DNA from: Agarivorans sp050870875
Lineage (GTDB): Bacteria; Pseudomonadota; Gammaproteobacteria; Enterobacterales; Celerinatantimonadaceae
NCBI RefSeq assembly: GCF_050870875.2
Contig: NZ_CP194041.2
Location: 186,001 to 250,000 of the forward strand
Reading direction: 5' to 3'
Length of the DNA stretch: 64,000 nucleotides
The notes below the pieces were generated by a model, which saw nothing but the letters and a program-made list of their open reading frames with translations, did no database searches and had not been told where the DNA came from. The position numbers were made by a program, and so were the translations under genes. This document shows positions 16,901 through 24,840 of this stretch, one piece after another. Position 1 is the first letter of the stretch; the number at the start of each line of letters is the position of its first letter.

Positions 16901-18537
16901 ACCTGGAAGAATTTACCAAGGGCAGTGATCCGCTCCGCGATACCGTGGCGCCTGTAATAACGCTTGATCCTGAACTTTGGTTTAATGCCACAGGCTTATT
17001 TACTCAGCTTGAATTGACTGCTGTTTCAGCCACCGATCATTTAGATGGTGAAATTGCAGTTGAGATGGTCGCCGGACAAACCTTACTGGAGCCAGGGGTA
17101 CATACGTTGACTTATCGCGCCAGTGATGCGGCGGGTAATATCGCAGAAGTTAATCAAACTGTGAATGTGAGACCCTTGATAAACTTTACGAAGGACCAAA
17201 CCATTTTTGAAGGGGATTCGGTAACGGTAGGCGTTGTGTTAAATGGCGAATCGCCGGTTTATCCACTCACGATTCCTTATGTTGTGTCTGGTACGGCGAG
17301 CAATGGATTGGATTATGTGCTAGAGGATGGCAACTTTGTTATTGAATCAGGCAAACAAGCGCAAATTAGCTTTGATAGTTTAAACGATTCGATTGCCGAT
17401 GACGCCGAAACTATCGAACTAAGCTTGCTTGGTGATAGCGCTGAATTGAATATGGGAAATAGAACTTCCCACCTGGTGACAATTAGTGAAGAGAATATCG
17501 CGCCCGAAGCGAAATTTGCGATCCGTCAAAATGAGAAATTACGGGCAGTGATCGCACAAGATCAAGGCATGGTCAGCATTCAAGTACAGGTGAGTGATGC
17601 AAATGCAACGGATACTCATACTATGGTGTGGGATTTACCCGACAGCCTAACGGGACTAGCACCTGAGGGCGATACTTTGAGTGTTGATCCAAGTGACTTA
17701 GCCGCTGGTGTTTATACGATCGCGGTGGTGGTGACGGATTCAGGTTCGCCTTCGTTAAGTGACAGCGTGCAGACTAGCTTTACTGTCACTTCGATCCTGC
17801 CAGCCTTGTCGAATAGTGTCGATAGTGACCAAGATGGTTTGTCCGACTTTGAAGAGGGTTACCAGGATACAGACCAAGACGGTATTTATGATTACTTAGA
17901 TAATCAAAATTTATCGTCTAATGTTGTCGGTCATCTCATTTCGGAAGGCAGTTATAACTTACTTGAATCAGATCCCGGAACCAGTTTACGGCTGGGTCAA
18001 GGTGCGCTGCAGGATGGTCGTGAAGGCACCTTAGTGGAAGAAAATGACATGTATAGTGATACTCAATCGCTTGACAGTGATGTGGTTACACATGTTGGAG
18101 GGATCTTTGATTTTGAAGTTCACAATATTCCTGAGCATGGGCAATCGGTGAATGTGGTGATCCCTCAGCGTGCTCAGATCCCCGAAAATGCGGTTTATCG
18201 TAAATGGTCTCCGGAGGGTGGCTGGCGTACTTATGTGGAAGATGCTAACAATCTGATTTCGTCAGCCCCAGGCTCAGAAGGTTATTGTCCACCCCCTGGA
18301 GATCCTGCGTTTGAAGTTGGCTTGGTGAGCGGGTATTGGTGTATACAGCTAACGATCGAAGATGGAGGTCCCAATGATGATGATGCGACAGCCAATGGAA
18401 GCATTGTCGATCCAAGTGGTATGGCGACTCGTCAGCCAATTACCGAAGGGGTGAGTGCTTCTGGTGGCGGCTCATTTGGTGGCGTGGCGGGTTTGCTATT
18501 GGTTGTGCTGGTGATGGTTCGCCGTCGTTTTTCGTAA
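13975..18537 (+). CDS. Large GlyGly-CTERM surface protein with calcium-binding TSP3-like repeats
   Basis: I start it at ATG 13975 (GGGAG upstream), which gives a clean signal peptide ending in PAFA; upstream codons in frame have no ribosome site. The 1520-residue product has, in order: a beta-rich N-terminal domain (to about residue 320), a cadherin/Ig-like domain, and an Asp-rich block (about 405-960) with fourteen 35-residue repeats of thrombospondin type 3 character (DTDGDGxGNNADTDDDGDG). After these come a HYR-like domain (about 990-1065), a Calx-beta-like domain, another Ig-like domain, and a second short Asp-rich stretch. The tail is Gly-rich, then hydrophobic, then RRR. That tail is the GlyGly-CTERM signal cut by rhombosortase after type II secretion. 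The repeats should bind calcium and stiffen the molecule, so an adhesin or matrix role is likely but unproven. Confidence 0.85.
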   Translation: MRISSLSSIAVAALFGLSIPAFAANDTYALDSGQLRFGSGAETSITASGVLKQPFYYDDANSTWYKLTYSSYPLSSAIGFGGDGSEIWNVNGTITQDPTLSNQTIDSSAFTLYDGVKGYGTLTTSGSLAIDEANLGYQASFTVEQDSPYVSITISLSNLGTSNVENLRFWMGTRDDYVGTDDSPTKTRGNLVDGVFTPISTSAEQAQGLQIESNSGSSTSGVLFYVNADNGYVIHSVSRGFERVTAQDPRTSAITATGDDAYGFYLRMKDLAPGETDSFTWYYAAGDSSELQALAQTIYDAAQGKDVVENVPVAFEDEDFVDAQGNVVSKIRIASLPEHGELTLNGATISEALEINSADYNLISYAPDEDFVGTDQFTWQAWNSSNSAYSSDISTVTFTILSDSDGDGSADVADEDIDGDGVLNEDDAFPEDPTESVDTDGDAIGNNADTDDDGDGVADSTDAFPLDAAESVDTDGDGTGNNADTDDDGDGVLDADDAFPLDVGESVDTDGDGTGNNADTDDDGDGVLDVDDAFPLDAAESVDTDGDGTGNNADTDDDGDGVADTGDAFPLDGSEIIDTDGDGTGNNADTDDDGDGVADSTDAFPLDAGESTDTDGDGMGNNADTDDDNDGVADSTDAFPLDAAETVDTDGDGIGNNADTDDDGDRVADASDAFPLDAAETVDTDGDGIGNNADTDDDNDNVLDADDAFPLDAAESVDTDGDGIGNNADTDDDNDNVLDADDAFPLDVSESVDTDGDGIGNNADTDDDGDGVADSTDAFPLDAAESVDTDGDGIGNNADTDDDGDGVADSTDVFPLDAAESVDTDGDGIGNNADTDDDGDGVADSTDAFPLDAAESVDTDGDGIGNNADTDDDGDGVLDADDVFPLDATESVDTDGDGTGNNADTDDDGDGVLDADDAFPLDAGESVDTDGDGTGNNADTDDDGDGMSDEWELANGLDPLDSADAALDSDGDGESNLEEFTKGSDPLRDTVAPVITLDPELWFNATGLFTQLELTAVSATDHLDGEIAVEMVAGQTLLEPGVHTLTYRASDAAGNIAEVNQTVNVRPLINFTKDQTIFEGDSVTVGVVLNGESPVYPLTIPYVVSGTASNGLDYVLEDGNFVIESGKQAQISFDSLNDSIADDAETIELSLLGDSAELNMGNRTSHLVTISEENIAPEAKFAIRQNEKLRAVIAQDQGMVSIQVQVSDANATDTHTMVWDLPDSLTGLAPEGDTLSVDPSDLAAGVYTIAVVVTDSGSPSLSDSVQTSFTVTSILPALSNSVDSDQDGLSDFEEGYQDTDQDGIYDYLDNQNLSSNVVGHLISEGSYNLLESDPGTSLRLGQGALQDGREGTLVEENDMYSDTQSLDSDVVTHVGGIFDFEVHNIPEHGQSVNVVIPQRAQIPENAVYRKWSPEGGWRTYVEDANNLISSAPGSEGYCPPPGDPAFEVGLVSGYWCIQLTIEDGGPNDDDATANGSIVDPSGMATRQPITEGVSASGGGSFGGVAGLLLVVLVMVRRRFS
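15277..16746 (+). repeat. Fourteen tandem 105-bp coding repeats
   Basis: Fourteen consecutive 105-base units each encode a 35-residue calcium-binding repeat beginning E(S/T)VDTDGDG. A fifteenth partial unit follows from 16747. Many units differ only by synonymous changes, which implies expansion by duplication. Copy number is likely to vary between strains and may be mis-assembled from short reads. Confidence 0.95.
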
Positions 18538-18561
18538 GCAGTGATAAGGATATTTTTGAGA

Positions 18562-19197
18562 ATGAAAAAACGATTCGTCTATGGATGTATTTTGGCGACC
18601 ATCGCTTGGATGGGCTCGGTGCAAGCCGCCAGTTATGATGAGGGCAGTCCTTGGAAACTAACCCTTGGAGCAGGGCGGGTATTCAGTAATAGCGATGTGT
18701 CTGAGATAAACCGAGGCTTGAGTCAAGCAGGGCAAGATGTTCAGGTGTCTGATTTTGATGATAGTCGCTTAGGTTTGAGTGCTTGGTTGGCTTATCAATG
18801 GTCTGCTCACCATAGTGTGGAGCTTGGTTATGTCGACTTTGGTGACATTCAGGGGACTATCAGTGGTGACATGGTGGATCCAGATGAGCTACAAGCGGCA
18901 CTGAATGACAATTTCCCACATTCTGCGAGAGGATTCGCGCTAACTTGGCGGCCATCTTACCGAGTGGTGAATAACATGTCGGTTTATGGTCGTGTTGGCC
19001 CTTATTTTTGGAAGACCAAGGTGAATGCAAGTAATGATTTAATCAATACCAGTCATTCAAGTGGCGTTGATGTCTTGCTTGGTGCGGGTGTTGAATGGAA
19101 AGTTGCACGGCGTTGGGCCGTTGGCATTGGTTGGGACCGCGGTTATTTTGGTTCCGACAATAATGATTTGATCTCCTTGAGTGTGAGTTTTCATTAG
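18562..19197 (+). CDS. Outer-membrane beta-barrel protein (OmpA/opacity-like)
   Basis: From ATG 18562 the 211-residue product has a signal peptide (MKKRFVYGC...GSVQA). It then shows alternating beta-strand segments ending in aromatic residues (WKLTLGAGRVF, LAYQWSAHHSVELGYVDFG, FALTWRPSYRV, SVYGRVGPYFW, VLLGAGVEWKV, ISLSVSFH). The terminal Phe-His fits an outer-membrane barrel of about eight strands. In-frame codons back to 18541 lack a signal-like start. It lies 24 bases after the GlyGly-CTERM gene and shares its terminator, so it may be co-expressed and could help display that protein. Confidence 0.78.
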   Translation: MKKRFVYGCILATIAWMGSVQAASYDEGSPWKLTLGAGRVFSNSDVSEINRGLSQAGQDVQVSDFDDSRLGLSAWLAYQWSAHHSVELGYVDFGDIQGTISGDMVDPDELQAALNDNFPHSARGFALTWRPSYRVVNNMSVYGRVGPYFWKTKVNASNDLINTSHSSGVDVLLGAGVEWKVARRWAVGIGWDRGYFGSDNNDLISLSVSFH

Positions 19198-19258
19198 TAG
19201 GCTCTCTTGCGTCGCGTGAGCTTCAGCTGAGCAATTAGTTTGCCAAGCTCTGTGAATC

Positions 19259-19290
19259 AACCAGACAAGCCAAGCTTGTCTGGTTTTTTT
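19259..19290 (+). terminator. Rho-independent terminator
   Basis: A 12-bp stem, AACCAGACAAGC (19259-19270) with GCTTGTCTGGTT (19274-19285), has a 3-base loop and a run of Ts to 19290. It ends the surface-protein/barrel operon. Confidence 0.9.
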
Positions 19291-19570
19291 ATGGGGCTGC
19301 TGAGCTGCTGTTCGCTTTAATACCAATCTAACTAATGATCGCTTCATTCTTGTTCGCCTAGATCACCGCCTATCTTGAGTGCTTCCTTCGTCTTGTTATT
19401 TCAGACATTCGCGATGTTTTCACCGTTGTCACGCGCCGCTCCCACAAAAGTTTCCCTTCGCAGAGACAGCGATTGAGAAAATCTTGAGATTGTTTTTGTT
19501 ATTTATGGACATCTATACATCCAGATCGGTAGAATTTTGAAATCTTAAAGACAGTTAAAGAGAAAAATTA

Positions 19571-20497
19571 ATGTCGCAAACTAGCATCACCATCCTCGAC
19601 GGCGGCATGGGCCGAGAATTAGCTAAACGTGGGGCGCCGTTTCGTCAGCCCGAATGGTCTGCTCTGGCGATGATTGAAGCGCCAGACATGGTGCAACAGG
19701 TACACCAGGCCTTTATCGAAGTCGGTTCGCAAGTTATTACCACCAATAGTTATGCTTTGGTGCCCTTTCATATTGGCGAGCAGCGTTTCATCGAACAAGG
19801 ACTCGAGTTGGTACAGCGCTCAGGTGAGGTGGCTCGCCAAGCGGTAGAGCAGGCACGGTCGATTTGTAAGGTCGCGGGTTCTATTCCTCCTTTATTTGGC
19901 TCTTATCGAGCCGATTTATTCTGTGCAGAGCAGGTTGAGACGGTGGCGACCCCGTTAATTCGTGGCTTAGCGGAGTATGTGGATCTTTGGTTGCTGGAAA
20001 CGCAGAGTCTGATTGAAGAAACCCAATCGGTGGCTCAACTTATTCAACAGCTTAGCGCCGAGCAAAAGCCTATTTGGGTATCTTTTACCCTGGAAGATGC
20101 AGAGCCGACCGCCGAACCTTGTCTGCGTTCCGGTGAAACGGTGCAGGCAGCGGTGAAAGCGATGTTTGGCTTAGGGATTGAAGCGATCTTATTCAATTGT
20201 TGTCAGCCCGAAATTATTGAAGCAGCCTTGCAGGTGGCCCAGGCCGAGTTAGCTGCCCATCCGGAGCAGAGCATTCGCTTAGGTGCTTACGCGAATGCCT
20301 TCCCGCCACAACCTAAAGACGCGACGGCGAATGACGGCTTAGATGAGTTGCGCGAAGATCTATCGCCTTCGGCTTATCTTGGCTGGGCGGAGAAGTGGCA
20401 AGCCCAGGGCGCTTCGCTGATTGGCGGATGTTGCGGCATTGGGCCGGAGCATATTGCGGCCCTGGCAGCACATTTTTCAGCGCCCACTTCTGCCTAG
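19571..20497 (+). CDS. Homocysteine S-methyltransferase family protein
   Basis: This 308-residue protein of the zinc-dependent, cobalamin-independent homocysteine methyltransferase family is related to MmuM and BhmT. These enzymes transfer a methyl group from S-methylmethionine, SAM or betaine to homocysteine. It starts with LDGGMGREL, has TTNSYAL, and carries the zinc cysteines in FNCCQPE and GGCCGIGPEHI. It stands alone between terminators, with a GntR gene converging on it. The methyl donor cannot be decided from sequence. Confidence 0.88.
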   Translation: MSQTSITILDGGMGRELAKRGAPFRQPEWSALAMIEAPDMVQQVHQAFIEVGSQVITTNSYALVPFHIGEQRFIEQGLELVQRSGEVARQAVEQARSICKVAGSIPPLFGSYRADLFCAEQVETVATPLIRGLAEYVDLWLLETQSLIEETQSVAQLIQQLSAEQKPIWVSFTLEDAEPTAEPCLRSGETVQAAVKAMFGLGIEAILFNCCQPEIIEAALQVAQAELAAHPEQSIRLGAYANAFPPQPKDATANDGLDELREDLSPSAYLGWAEKWQAQGASLIGGCCGIGPEHIAALAAHFSAPTSA

Positions 20498-20636
20498 CGA
20501 GCAAACATCCCCATCACTCATGCTTTCTTCAGCTTTATCGGCTGAGGACCGCGTGGCTGATGGATAACTTGAATTAACTTAGCGACCAGTGATGCGCTGG
20601 CTAGTTCGCGAAGAACCACTCGCAGCATCTGTTGCC

Positions 20637-20665
20637 TACCCAGCCCCTTAATCATGGGCTGGGTA
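20637..20665 (-). terminator. Terminator behind GntR-family gene
   Basis: A 10-bp inverted repeat, TACCCAGCCC (20637-20646) with GGGCTGGGTA (20656-20665), ends 3 bases from the regulator's stop codon. It probably terminates the minus-strand gene and perhaps also transcription arriving from 20497. Confidence 0.7.
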
Positions 20666-20667
20666 CA

Positions 20668-21357
20668 CTAATTTGAAAAAAGACTGGCGAGATCGGGGCG
20701 ATGATCAGGCCGACTGGTCAGGTTGATATTGGCTTTGATGTGATCGATATGCTGCTGCATTAACTGCACTGCCAACGCTTCATCCTTAGCACGCATCGCC
20801 TGCACAATTTGCAAGTGTTCATCATCGCGGCAATTACTCATGCCGACCGCCCCAAACATACCAATAATTAACGAAGACTGAGTGACTAAATCTTTCACCA
20901 GACGCAGCATCACCGCATTATCTGCCACCTGAGCCAAGCTAATATGAAACTGCCCCGAAAGCGTGATGGCTTTGCGTCGATCGCCTGCGGCATGCGCCAC
21001 AGATTCCTGTTCGAGGTGCTGGCTTAAGCGCTCAAGGTCGCCGAGCTGGGCTCGCTGGACAGCTAAACGCATGATACTGGGCTCGATGGCTAAACGGGCT
21101 TCGAATACATCTTGGGCCTGTTTTGTGGTTGGGCTGGCAACAAAGGCGCCCTTATTGGGTTGCAACACTACCAGCTGGCGATTGGCCAGGGTTAATAATG
21201 CCCGCCGTACTCGCATGCGCCCAACGCTAAAGGCCTTACACAGTTCAGACTCTGCCAATTTGGTGCCGGGCGCCAGACGCTGGTCGATTATGGCCTCATA
21301 AATGCGCTCTACAATCATTTCTTCTTCGGCGCTATCGGCGATTTTATTGTCATTCAT
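20668..21357 (-). CDS. GntR-family transcriptional regulator (FCD domain)
   Basis: This 229-residue protein has an N-terminal winged helix-turn-helix (AESELCKAFSVGRMRVRRAL, with the usual PNKGAFVA wing). Its all-helical FCD effector domain has FEARLAIEP, QFHISLA, DDEHLQIV and QQHIDHI; the His/Asp residues form the metal and ligand site. It is divergent from the Liv-type transporter operon and is its likely regulator, probably a repressor released by the transported compound. GGAAGG precedes the ATG. Several GTTAAC sites in the shared intergenic region are candidate operators. Confidence 0.9.
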   Translation of the reverse strand: MNDNKIADSAEEEMIVERIYEAIIDQRLAPGTKLAESELCKAFSVGRMRVRRALLTLANRQLVVLQPNKGAFVASPTTKQAQDVFEARLAIEPSIMRLAVQRAQLGDLERLSQHLEQESVAHAAGDRRKAITLSGQFHISLAQVADNAVMLRLVKDLVTQSSLIIGMFGAVGMSNCRDDEHLQIVQAMRAKDEALAVQLMQQHIDHIKANINLTSRPDHRPDLASLFSN

Positions 21358-21365
21358 GGATAATT

Positions 21366-21624
21366 GTTAACCTTCCTGGCGATTCAAGCGGTGCAACATT
21401 TTAAACCACGCTGCACTATTTTCATTCATATCTTACGACATTTCGCTGAATTAGCCTGCATTGTTTTGTTGCCCGAGATGAGGCAGGTTCGCGCGATGCC
21501 CAACAAAACGGGGCTGCTAGCGCTATTGCGTAAAAAATGAACGGCTTAACCAGTGCATGGCATAAGCCTTGCTTGTTAACGATGTGAAGCATGTATTGTT
21601 AACAATTTATTGTTTGTGGTTAAC
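21366..21624. promoter_or_regulatory. Cluster of GTTAAC candidate operator sites
   Basis: The 358-base divergent region holds four GTTAAC hexamers: 21366-21371 beside the regulator start, and 21575-21580, 21598-21603 and 21619-21624 on the transporter side. The last three are spaced 23 and 21 bases apart, about two helical turns. The middle one is a perfect 12-nt palindrome, ATTGTTAACAAT (21595-21606). Such spaced palindromes suit a dimeric GntR/FCD regulator. This is inference; no footprint is available. Confidence 0.5.
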
Positions 21625-21715
21625 GATTTATGAGTTTCAAGGAAAACGAAACCGATCATTTTTTATTTGCTGTTCAGTGAGAAGCATAAATGTGTGCTTT
21701 AAAGGAGATCATCCA

Positions 21716-22903
21716 ATGCAATATCGCAATTTTATAAAGTATGGCCTGTTAGCCAGTGCTATCAGTATGACTTGTTCTACCTTTGCTTTTGCCGCCAATC
21801 CGGTACTTAAAGTTGGCTTTGTTGGGGTAACCTCTGGTCCGGCGGCTGCCTGGGGGATTTCTAACCAACGTTCCATGGAGACACGCGCCGATTGGCTCAA
21901 TGAAACCGGCGGCGTCACCATCGGTGATACGACCTACGATATCGAAATTGTTGCCTTCGATGATCAAAAAGATCCAAAACGCTCGATTGCCGGTATGGAG
22001 AAAATGGCGCAGGAAGGCATTCACTATGTGGTGGGACCAAACGTGGATGACGGCGCAGCAGCGGTTAGACCGGTGGCCGAGCAAAAGGGCATTATGTATT
22101 TTCCCTATGCCTTCCCCAAATCTTTATATACCAAACCGGCGTCAAATGCGGTCTTGGGCATGGTGGCAAACTATCAGTCGGGGCCTGCTATTTATACCTA
22201 CCTGATGAAACAAAAGGGCGTAAAAAAGGTCGCCTTTGTGGCTGCCAATGAGTCCGATCCGCTGAGTCAAAGAAACGGTGGGGTTGCGGCGGCCAAAGCC
22301 CTGGGCCTGGATGTGGTCTCGAGCAACGTGACTTACCAGGTGGATACCACCGACTTTACCCCGGTGTTATTGCCAGTGATTAAATCTCGTCCAGACTTAT
22401 TGGTATTATCGGGAGTCTCTCCGGCCAACGCACCGCAGTTGATCCGCTCGGCACGTGAGTTAGGTTACAGCGGCCTGATCTCCACCGAAACGGCGCAAGA
22501 TGCCAACGTACTCCAAGAAGGTGCCGGCAAGCTGGCCGATGGCTTTATCTCGGTGGGGGGCGCATCGACACCTGAGTTGGCCTCTGATGCCATGCGTGAA
22601 TTTGTCGCGCGCTACACCAAGAAATTTGGTGAATATAATGACGAGTCAAATACCAAAGTTTATGCCCTGGAGTACATTCTTGAAACGCTGAAAGCCAATC
22701 CTCGCGCGATTGACGATGTGGCGGCTTTTCAAACCACCATGGATACCTTTGAGGCGCCCAACCCTTATATGGTGGGTGATGCCAAGTTGAGTTATGTCGG
22801 CATGTCGTCTTTTGGTCAAAAGCGTCAAGTGTCGGTGCCGCTGGTGGTGAATGTCTATCGTGATGGCAAATTTGAGACCTTATTTGTCGCCAATGTCGAC
22901 TAG
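21716..22903 (+). CDS. Liv-type ABC transporter substrate-binding protein
   Basis: Starting at ATG 21716 (AAAGGAG upstream; the frame extends 5' without a better start), the 395-residue product has a signal peptide ending in FAFA. It then has a type I periplasmic-binding fold of the leucine/amide family (VGFVGVTSGPAAAWG, VVGPNVDDGAAAVRPVAE, KKVAFVAANE, LVLSGVSPANAPQLIR). It should capture an amino-acid-like or amide compound in the periplasm. It leads a five-gene ABC operon that ends with a racemase-family gene, hinting at a hydantoin, ureide or D/L-amino-acid substrate. Confidence 0.88.
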   Translation: MQYRNFIKYGLLASAISMTCSTFAFAANPVLKVGFVGVTSGPAAAWGISNQRSMETRADWLNETGGVTIGDTTYDIEIVAFDDQKDPKRSIAGMEKMAQEGIHYVVGPNVDDGAAAVRPVAEQKGIMYFPYAFPKSLYTKPASNAVLGMVANYQSGPAIYTYLMKQKGVKKVAFVAANESDPLSQRNGGVAAAKALGLDVVSSNVTYQVDTTDFTPVLLPVIKSRPDLLVLSGVSPANAPQLIRSARELGYSGLISTETAQDANVLQEGAGKLADGFISVGGASTPELASDAMREFVARYTKKFGEYNDESNTKVYALEYILETLKANPRAIDDVAAFQTTMDTFEAPNPYMVGDAKLSYVGMSSFGQKRQVSVPLVVNVYRDGKFETLFVANVD

Positions 22904-22994
22904 TTGCTTGCTGGCAGCGCTTTAGGCTGCCGATGCCTGGTCGCTTGCAGGAGCGATCAGGCGCTTTATAAGTTTGCTTTGTGAAGGCTTGGTT

Positions 22995-23864
22995 ATGGAA
23001 CAGATTATTGTAAATGGTCTCTACCTTGGGGCGCAGTACGCACTGATTGCCTTAGGACTTACCCTAATTTTCTCGCTGATGAATGTACTCAATTTCGCCC
23101 ACGGACAGATGTATGTATTAGGCGGATTTGTCACCTATACCATCGTGGTGCAATTTCAGTTGCCATTCATGGTGGGCTTGATCTTATCGGCGCTGACGCT
23201 GGCTGTGGTGGGAGCGCTGATCGAAAAATACTTATTTAGACCAGTGATTAAAAAATCCAAACGAGACGAGAGTTCGATGTTACTGGCGGCCGGTATTGCG
23301 TTTTTTCTGGATGCGGTGATCCTGCTGAGTTTTGGTGAGAAGCAGCGTGGCGTCCCGAAAATTGTAGAGGGTGTTTTCAACTGGGATTTTCGAGTGATTA
23401 TGCCCTATGACCGGATTGTGATAGGCCTGATTGCCATCGCCATGATCGTGGTTTTCATTTTATTAATGCAGTATTCAAAGCCGGGGCGAGCCATGCGAGC
23501 GCTGGCTCAAGATAAGGTGGCCGCTCAGTTGATGGGGGTGGATGTGGACCGCTATCAGATGATTGGTTTTGCGCTGGGCGCCAGTCTTGCTGGTGTGGTG
23601 GGCGGCTTACTGGTGACCATTACCGGGATTAATCTTGGTATGGGCGGACCGGCGTCCATTAAAGCCTTCATGATGATCATGATTGGCGGAGCGGGGGTGA
23701 TTTCGGGGGCGATAGCCGGCGGATTTATTCTTGGCATGTTAGAGAGTGTCGGCCTATCGGTGCTTTCGGAATATGGTGATATTGCCTACTTGGTGATATT
23801 TGTCTCTTTGATGGTCTTTTTAGCCATTCGCCCGCAGGGGCTGATGGGCAAACCTTGGGGCTAA
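22995..23864 (+). CDS. Branched-chain-type ABC permease (LivH family)
   Basis: I choose ATG 22995 (GAAGG just upstream); the frame from 22974 adds seven residues without support. The 289-residue membrane protein has about eight hydrophobic segments, with family motifs GLTLIFSLMNVLNFAHGQMY and ALAQDKVAAQLMGVDV, the latter being the ATPase-coupling EAA-like loop. It pairs with the next gene to form the channel. Confidence 0.9.
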   Translation: MEQIIVNGLYLGAQYALIALGLTLIFSLMNVLNFAHGQMYVLGGFVTYTIVVQFQLPFMVGLILSALTLAVVGALIEKYLFRPVIKKSKRDESSMLLAAGIAFFLDAVILLSFGEKQRGVPKIVEGVFNWDFRVIMPYDRIVIGLIAIAMIVVFILLMQYSKPGRAMRALAQDKVAAQLMGVDVDRYQMIGFALGASLAGVVGGLLVTITGINLGMGGPASIKAFMMIMIGGAGVISGAIAGGFILGMLESVGLSVLSEYGDIAYLVIFVSLMVFLAIRPQGLMGKPWG

Positions 23865-23868
23865 GCAA

Positions 23869-24840
23869 ATGAATAGAAAAACAGTATTGAACGTGGCGCT
23901 ATTTCTGGCTGCGGTTTATTTATTGGTGCCCTTGCTAATCATGCTCAGTGGCCGCAGTGATTTTTATTACACGCTCACTTCGGTGGCACTGCTATCCATT
24001 GCCTCGGCCGGAGTATGGTTAACCTTCTCGATTGGTCGGATCAATATCGGCCAGGGCGCTTACGCACTGGCTGGGGGCTATGTTTCGGCGATCCTGGTGA
24101 CACAGTTTGAGCTTAATTTCTGGCTCACCCTGCCGCTGGCGGGCATCTTTTGCGCGCTGCTGTCGGTATGCATTGGTTTGCCCATCTTAAGATTGCGTGG
24201 CGTCTATTTTGCTATGGTCACGCTGGTGTTGACTGAGGTGATGCGACTCACCGCCCTGGCGCTTCCGGTGACTCAGGGAGCGAAGGGGATTACTTCCATT
24301 CCGCTGCCTCAGGCGCTGGAGATCTTCGGATTCAGATTGATCCCCGATTTTTCCAGCCTGGAAAATCCCAAGCTGGCTTTTTATTTGATGGCTGTGAGCA
24401 TGATGATCGTCGCTTATGGAGTGGTGTGGCGTTTGGTGAATTCTCGGTTGGGTCATCTGTGCCGTTCGCTCCAGCAAAACGAAGAGCTATCGGCCTCGAT
24501 AGGAGTGAATACCGCCTACTTACGTGTGGTGACCTATGCCATCTCCTCTTGCTTTGGCGGGATCGCGGGTGCCAGTTTTGTGGCAATTTCGCAGTCGGTT
24601 TATCCTTCGTCATTCCAGGTCGCCGACAGCGTGAACTTCATGCTGAATTGTTTTTTGGGCGGCTTGGGTTATGTGTTTGGCCCGATGCTCGGCACCTTGA
24701 TGCTGTATTTTGGCTGGGATCTGTTGTTTACCGCGGGTAAGTATCAAATGCTGATTTTCTCTAGCTTGTTGATTATTTTGATGTTGGCGCTGCCCAACGG
24801 CGTGCTGAGCCTGCTGGAACGAAATAAGGAGCGCTCATGA
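23869..24840 (+). CDS. Branched-chain-type ABC permease (LivM family)
   Basis: This 323-residue second permease of the importer shows FSIGRINIGQGAYALAGGY near the N-terminus, LPILRLRGVYFAMVTLVLTE, and the coupling loop LQQNEELSASIGVN. It starts 4 bases after livH and overlaps the ATPase gene by 4 bases (ATGA), so expression is coupled. Confidence 0.9.
   Translation: MNRKTVLNVALFLAAVYLLVPLLIMLSGRSDFYYTLTSVALLSIASAGVWLTFSIGRINIGQGAYALAGGYVSAILVTQFELNFWLTLPLAGIFCALLSVCIGLPILRLRGVYFAMVTLVLTEVMRLTALALPVTQGAKGITSIPLPQALEIFGFRLIPDFSSLENPKLAFYLMAVSMMIVAYGVVWRLVNSRLGHLCRSLQQNEELSASIGVNTAYLRVVTYAISSCFGGIAGASFVAISQSVYPSSFQVADSVNFMLNCFLGGLGYVFGPMLGTLMLYFGWDLLFTAGKYQMLIFSSLLIILMLALPNGVLSLLERNKERS

Noticed and set aside
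15066..16991. 641-codon open frame on the minus strand rich in Ser/Pro
   Set aside because: It is the mirror image of the 105-bp calcium-binding repeats. It has low-complexity SPSSSVSALLP units, no ribosome site, and the plus-strand gene is strongly supported.
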